The notes beneath the pieces are model-generated. The model did not search any database and was not told the DNA's origin. It was given only the letters and a program-made list of their open reading frames with translations. Source: Actinomycetes bacterium (lineage in GTDB: Bacteria; Actinomycetota; Actinomycetes; Actinomycetales; Cellulomonadaceae). Taken from it: a DNA stretch of 18,616 bases. Location of the stretch: NCBI GenBank assembly GCA_023460255.1, contig JAEWQZ010000220.1:1-18616 (forward strand), in the 5' to 3' direction. This document shows, piece by piece, positions 15,387 to 18,616 of this stretch (position 1 is the first letter of the stretch; every line of letters starts with the position of its first letter). The translations under genes and the position numbers were made by a program.

Positions 15387-16049
15387 TCAGCGGGGCTCGG
15401 CCAGCCCCGGCAGCGTCTGCGGCACGAGCGAGGTGGCGCGGGCGACCGCCATCGTCATCCGTCGCATGTGGTGGCGCCGGCAGAGGACCTCGTAACCCAC
15501 CTGCGCACGGTGGCCGGCGTCCCCCGTGTCACCCACGAGGACCTGCTCGCCCTCGACCACCATCTCGCCGTCGAGCGTCCGCGCGTTGTGCGTCGCCCGG
15601 GCCCCGCACCAGCACAGCGTCTGCACCTGGAGCACGTCGACGCGGTCGGCCAGCTCGATGAGTCGCGCCGAGCCGGGGAACAACCGGGTCCGGAAGTCGG
15701 CGGTGATCCCGAACGCGTAGACGTCCACGCCCATCTCGTCGACGAGCTGGGCGAGCTGCTCGACCTGCGCCGGCGTGTAGAACTGCGCCTCGTCGCACAC
15801 GAGGTAGTCGACCCGCTCGCCACGCGTGCGGCGCTGCACGACGTCGTCCCAGAAGTCCGTCGCGTCGGTCACCTCGATGGCAGGGTGCCGCAGGCCCAGG
15901 CGCGACGAGACGACGCTCTGGCCCGCCCTGTCGTTGCGGGTGTAGAGCAGCCCCCCGCGGCCGGCGGCGGCGTGGTTGTGATCCATCTGCAGCGCGAGCG
16001 TGGACTTGCCGGAGTCCATCGTCCCGCTGAAGAACACGAGCTCGGCCAT
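15387..16049 (-). CDS. tdk: Thymidine kinase
   Basis: Thymidine kinase phosphorylates thymidine to dTMP in the salvage pathway. The 220-residue type II enzyme shows a Walker A loop GTMDSGKST (9-17), the catalytic DEAQF (86-90, E87 as base) and the lasso/zinc region. Zinc ligands appear as C146-x-C148 and C190-x2-H193, a variation on the usual two CxxC pairs. FPGSARLIELAD and YEVLCRRHHM are typical of actinobacterial members. ATG at 16049 is preceded by AGGAGG (16056-16061) at six bases; this site overlaps the TAG stop of the upstream phosphodiesterase gene, so the two are probably one operon. Confidence 0.96.
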   Translation of the reverse strand: MAELVFFSGTMDSGKSTLALQMDHNHAAAGRGGLLYTRNDRAGQSVVSSRLGLRHPAIEVTDATDFWDDVVQRRTRGERVDYLVCDEAQFYTPAQVEQLAQLVDEMGVDVYAFGITADFRTRLFPGSARLIELADRVDVLQVQTLCWCGARATHNARTLDGEMVVEGEQVLVGDTGDAGHRAQVGYEVLCRRHHMRRMTMAVARATSLVPQTLPGLAEPR

Positions 16050-16059
16050 CGACGTCCTC

Positions 16060-17250
16060 CTAGGCCACCACGACGAGCGGGATGAGCATCTCCCCCGGCG
16101 TGAGGGAACCGTGCATGCCGCGCAGCTGCAGCGACGCCGGGGTCTGCGTGCGTGAGTCCACCACGCCGGCCACCCCGCGTGCCGCGACGACGAGGTCCCC
16201 GACGAGCGGGCGCACGTGCGGTGCCACCTCGCCGAACCACCCGGCCGCCACGGCCTCCTCCCCGGTCACCACGAGGGCCCCGTCGCCGAGGACCGTCCGC
16301 CAGCGGTCGGCGACCAGCGGCAGCTCGGCGCGCGCCTCCTCGGTCAGGTGCACGTAGGTCGCCCGGGGCTCACCCGCGACGAGGGCGACGCCGTCCGCGA
16401 GCGCCGGCGTGGTCGCCACGTCGACGAGCCGCTCGTGGTCGACGTCCACGTGCCCGTGGTCGGCGGTGACCAGCAGCACCGTCCCTGCGGGCATGGCACG
16501 CGCGAGCCGGGCCAGACCGGCGTCGAGCTCGGCGAGGGCGTCGCCCCATTCCGCGGAGCGCCAGCCGTGGTGGTGGCCCACCTTGTCGACGTCGCCCCAG
16601 TAGAGGTAGACGAGCCCGGGCTCGGCGAGCGCCCGCAGCGCCGCGTCGACGCGTGCGTCCAGGGTCTCGGCGCCCACGTAGCGACCGCCGCCCAGCACGG
16701 CGAGCGTCAGACCCGAGCCGGCGAAGCGGGCCGGGCCGACGGAGGTCACGGCCCGACCGGCGGCCGCCGCGAGCCCCAGGAGGGCGGGCTCGCGCTGCCA
16801 GGCGGGCGCGGGATCGATCCCCGTCCACGAGACGAGGTTCGCCAGCCCACCGGTGACCGGGTTGCGCATCGTGTAGCCGAGCAGGCCCGTGCGCCCGGGC
16901 GGGCGTCCGGTGCCGAACGACGCGAGCGAGGTGGCGGTCGTCGACGGGAAGCCCGAGGTGAGCACCCGCGTGTCGGGCAGGCGCCGGCGCAGGAAGGGCG
17001 CGTGCCCCGCACGCTCGCGGACCAGCTCGGCCCCGAGGCCGTCGACGAGGACCACGCAGACCCGCTCGGCCGACGGCAGGCCGAACCTCGCGCACGCCTG
17101 CGCCGCACCCGACGGCCCAGCCGCCTCGACCTCCACCTCGACACCCAGCGCGCCCAGCGCGGCGGGCAGGACCCGGTCGAGGCTGTCCGCGCCGTAGTCG
17201 GGCGGACGGAGCCCGGCCGCGGCGAGCGCCGTCGTCACCCCGTCCGTCAC
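16060..17250 (-). CDS. Alkaline-phosphatase-superfamily nucleotide pyrophosphatase/phosphodiesterase
   Basis: The 396-residue product belongs to the type I phosphodiesterase/nucleotide pyrophosphatase branch of the alkaline phosphatase superfamily. Two-metal site residues are visible: D70 in VLVDGLG, the nucleophile threonine at 104 or 105 in GFPSTTATSL, D222 and H226 in YWGDVDKVGHHHG, D264 and H265 in TADHGHVD, and H380 in RGMHGSLTPGEM. No signal peptide is evident, so it is probably cytoplasmic; the substrate is unknown. The frame is open upstream, but GTG at 17250 overlaps the DUF5998 TGA by four bases (GTGA), which fixes the start. Operon order is DUF5998, this gene, tdk. Confidence 0.93.
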   Translation of the reverse strand: MTDGVTTALAAAGLRPPDYGADSLDRVLPAALGALGVEVEVEAAGPSGAAQACARFGLPSAERVCVVLVDGLGAELVRERAGHAPFLRRRLPDTRVLTSGFPSTTATSLASFGTGRPPGRTGLLGYTMRNPVTGGLANLVSWTGIDPAPAWQREPALLGLAAAAGRAVTSVGPARFAGSGLTLAVLGGGRYVGAETLDARVDAALRALAEPGLVYLYWGDVDKVGHHHGWRSAEWGDALAELDAGLARLARAMPAGTVLLVTADHGHVDVDHERLVDVATTPALADGVALVAGEPRATYVHLTEEARAELPLVADRWRTVLGDGALVVTGEEAVAAGWFGEVAPHVRPLVGDLVVAARGVAGVVDSRTQTPASLQLRGMHGSLTPGEMLIPLVVVA

Positions 17251-17810
17251 CGGGCGGTGGCCGCGGAGAGCGCCCGGGCGAACGACAGGGCGGCGCGGAC
17301 GGCCTCGCGGCCCTCCGCCTGGGCGGACACCCGCACGACGACGTCGTCGGGTGTGATCGAGCCGGTCAGGCCGTGGTCCGCGTCGCACTGCGGGTCCCCG
17401 CACGTGGCCGGCTCGAGGTCGATCCGCTGGACTCCGCCCCAGCCGACCGCGAGCGTGAGCTCCGCCGGCGTGGCCCCCGTCCGGTGCCGTGCCGGGGTGC
17501 CGACGACGTGGGTGAGGGCGACCGTGTGCACGGCCCGCAGCGGCACCGCCTCCGTGGTCGCCGACGCGGTCGCCGACGGGTTCTCGAGGTCGGCGGGGTG
17601 GTCGTCGACGTGCGCCATGATCAGCCGCGTCGGGGTGAGCACGAGCGCCGTCACGTGACGACGCACCTCCGTGTCGAACGTCGTCTCCGGGTGCACGAGG
17701 TGGGCCACGACCTCCTCGCCGCCGACGGCCACGTCGAGGACGTCCCCGACGAGCTCGGGGTAGTAGCCGGCAAGGTCCAGGCTCTGGCGCAGGGTCGTGT
17801 TGCGGGGCAC
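17247..17810 (-). CDS. DUF5998 family protein
   Basis: The 187-residue product matches DUF5998, an actinobacterial family without known function. Characteristic segments are SLDLAGYYPELVGDVLDVAVGGEEVVAHLVH (10-40) and FDTEVRRHVTALVLTPTRLIMAHVDDH (45-71). A C137-x4-C142-x3-H146 cluster (CGDPQCDADH) may bind metal. No membrane span is visible. Two GTG codons compete: 17810 (MPRNTTLRQSL) has AAGGA at seven bases and is preferred; 17816 would be too close to that site. It is the first gene of the group leading to the phosphodiesterase and tdk, though 61 bases separate it from the ATP-grasp gene upstream. Confidence 0.9.
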   Translation of the reverse strand: MPRNTTLRQSLDLAGYYPELVGDVLDVAVGGEEVVAHLVHPETTFDTEVRRHVTALVLTPTRLIMAHVDDHPADLENPSATASATTEAVPLRAVHTVALTHVVGTPARHRTGATPAELTLAVGWGGVQRIDLEPATCGDPQCDADHGLTGSITPDDVVVRVSAQAEGREAVRAALSFARALSAATAR

Positions 17811-17871
17811 GGGCACATCCTTCCATCCACCGGCCCCGGTCCCGGCGTCGTCCACCGCCGTTCGGGTGCAC

Positions 17872-18616
17872 TCACCCCGGGAGCGTGCGCCGGGCGCCGT
17901 CCACCCGCTCGGCGTCGGCCAGCTCGACGCGCGCGGCGAGGACCGCCGCACCCTGCTCGGCCACCACGACCGGGTGCAGCTCGAGCCCGTGCAGCTCCGG
18001 GGTGTCCTCGGCCAGCACGGCGACCCGGGCCAGGACGTCCTCCAGCGCGGCGACGTCGAGCGGAGCCAGGCCCCGGTGGCCGAACAGCCGGGGAGCGGTC
18101 CGCACCCCGCGCACCATCTCGGCGACGTCGACGTCGGTCAGCGGGGCGATCCCGTGCGAGACGTCGTCGAGCAGGTCCACCGCGTCACCCGCCAGGCCGA
18201 AGGAGACGACGGGACCGAACCGTGGGTCCTCCGTCGACCGGATGACGCAGGCGGCGCCGGACGGCGCCATCCGCTGCACCTCGAACCGCTCGTCCGTCCC
18301 GCCGTGCGCCGCGACCACCCGGCGCAGCTGCCCGACGGCCTCGGCGACGGCCGCCGGGCCCGCGAGGTCGAGACGGACGCCACCGAGGTCGATCCGGTGC
18401 CGCAGGCTCACCGCCGCGCTCTTCACGGCGACCGGCCAGCCCAGCTCCTCCGCCGCGGCCACCGCGTCGGCCTCCGTCGCCACCGTCCGCACGGGCCAGA
18501 GCTCGATGCCGTACGCGCCCAGGAGCGCAGTGGCGCGCTCCGCGTCGAGCGTGACCACGGCGCCGTCGGCCCCCGCGAGGGCCTCCTCGACGACGCGACG
18601 GGCCGCGGCGCGGTCG
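17872..18616 (-). CDS. ATP-grasp domain of an acetate-CoA ligase-type protein (5' end outside window)
   Basis: The reading frame runs from the right edge of the window to a TGA at 17872-17874, so this is the C-terminal part (about 247 residues) of a larger protein. Bases 18559-18615 continue the frame as RAAARRVVEEALAGADGAV, showing that the GTG at 18558 is internal. The visible part is an ATP-grasp_5-type domain: TLDAERATALLGAYGIELWP, then GWPVAVKSA with the nucleotide-contacting lysine, FEVQRMAPSGAACVIRSTEDPRFGPVVSFGLAG, DDVSHGIAPLTDVDV and the closing PELHGLELHPVVV. In actinobacteria this usually ends a bifunctional acyl-CoA synthetase (ADP-forming)/GNAT protein-acetyltransferase; the missing N-terminal part would show which. 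Confidence 0.85.
   Translation of the reverse strand, partial: DRAAARRVVEEALAGADGAVVTLDAERATALLGAYGIELWPVRTVATEADAVAAAEELGWPVAVKSAAVSLRHRIDLGGVRLDLAGPAAVAEAVGQLRRVVAAHGGTDERFEVQRMAPSGAACVIRSTEDPRFGPVVSFGLAGDAVDLLDDVSHGIAPLTDVDVAEMVRGVRTAPRLFGHRGLAPLDVAALEDVLARVAVLAEDTPELHGLELHPVVVAEQGAAVLAARVELADAERVDGARRTLPG

Noticed and set aside
17251..17871. N-terminal extension of the phosphodiesterase to 603 codons
   Set aside because: It overlaps DUF5998 in another frame, has no domain character, and the GTG at 17250 is positioned by a GTGA overlap.

Overview
The window is very GC-rich (roughly three quarters G+C) and gene-dense. GTG starts outnumber ATG starts (11 GTG, 8 ATG among the genes whose start is visible). 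Many neighbouring genes overlap by one or four bases. Several families are confined to, or typical of, Actinomycetota: SepH/DUF3071, DUF3093, DUF3159, DUF3710, DUF4193, DUF5998, and dUTPase and RNA-methyltransferase sequences of actinobacterial type. A Micrococcales organism, perhaps Cellulomonadaceae, is my best guess; the family-level call is inference. I see no mobile element, CRISPR array, rRNA or tRNA. No gap between genes exceeds 300 bases; the longest is about 217 (12945-13161).

Left region (1-4814). The tail of an unidentified gene runs, with an ATGA overlap, into an unusual fusion of a nucleotidyltransferase-like domain and an APH-type kinase. That gene converges on a DUF1801 gene, and both stop codons lie in one perfect stem-loop. 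Upstream of DUF1801 on the minus strand is aconitase (acnA), with an 18-bp near-perfect palindrome in its promoter region.

Potassium block (4815-9827). A minus-strand operon (KimA-like K+ importer, TrmA/RlmD-type RNA methyltransferase, GNAT acetyltransferase) is divergent from ceoB-ceoC, two TrkA-like RCK proteins. Both divergent lead genes have a TAnnnT -10 hexamer eight bases before a GTG start, suggesting leaderless mRNAs. No TrkH/KtrB channel is present, so the RCK proteins may serve the KimA-like transporter.

Conserved actinobacterial core (9754-14091). On the minus strand lie DUF3159, an OB-fold protein, DUF3710 and dut, then on the plus strand DUF3093, and again on the minus strand DUF4193 and suhB. 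The order closely follows Mycobacterium tuberculosis Rv2689c-Rv2701c as I recall it, without counterparts of Rv2695 and Rv2700 (cei). Two convergent pairs overlap at their coding 3' ends (74 and 28 bp).

Right region (14092-18616). sepH, an FtsZ regulator, starts divergently from suhB; its Shine-Dalgarno and start codon sit in a strong predicted hairpin. It converges on a minus-strand group: an ATP-grasp acyl-CoA-synthetase-like protein cut by the window end, DUF5998, an alkaline-phosphatase-superfamily phosphodiesterase and thymidine kinase (tdk). Together with dut, the window holds two genes of thymidine-nucleotide supply. Nothing here is a clear defence or biosynthetic system. The most promising leads are the two-domain fusion at the left edge, the KimA-CeoBC pairing and the sepH leader.
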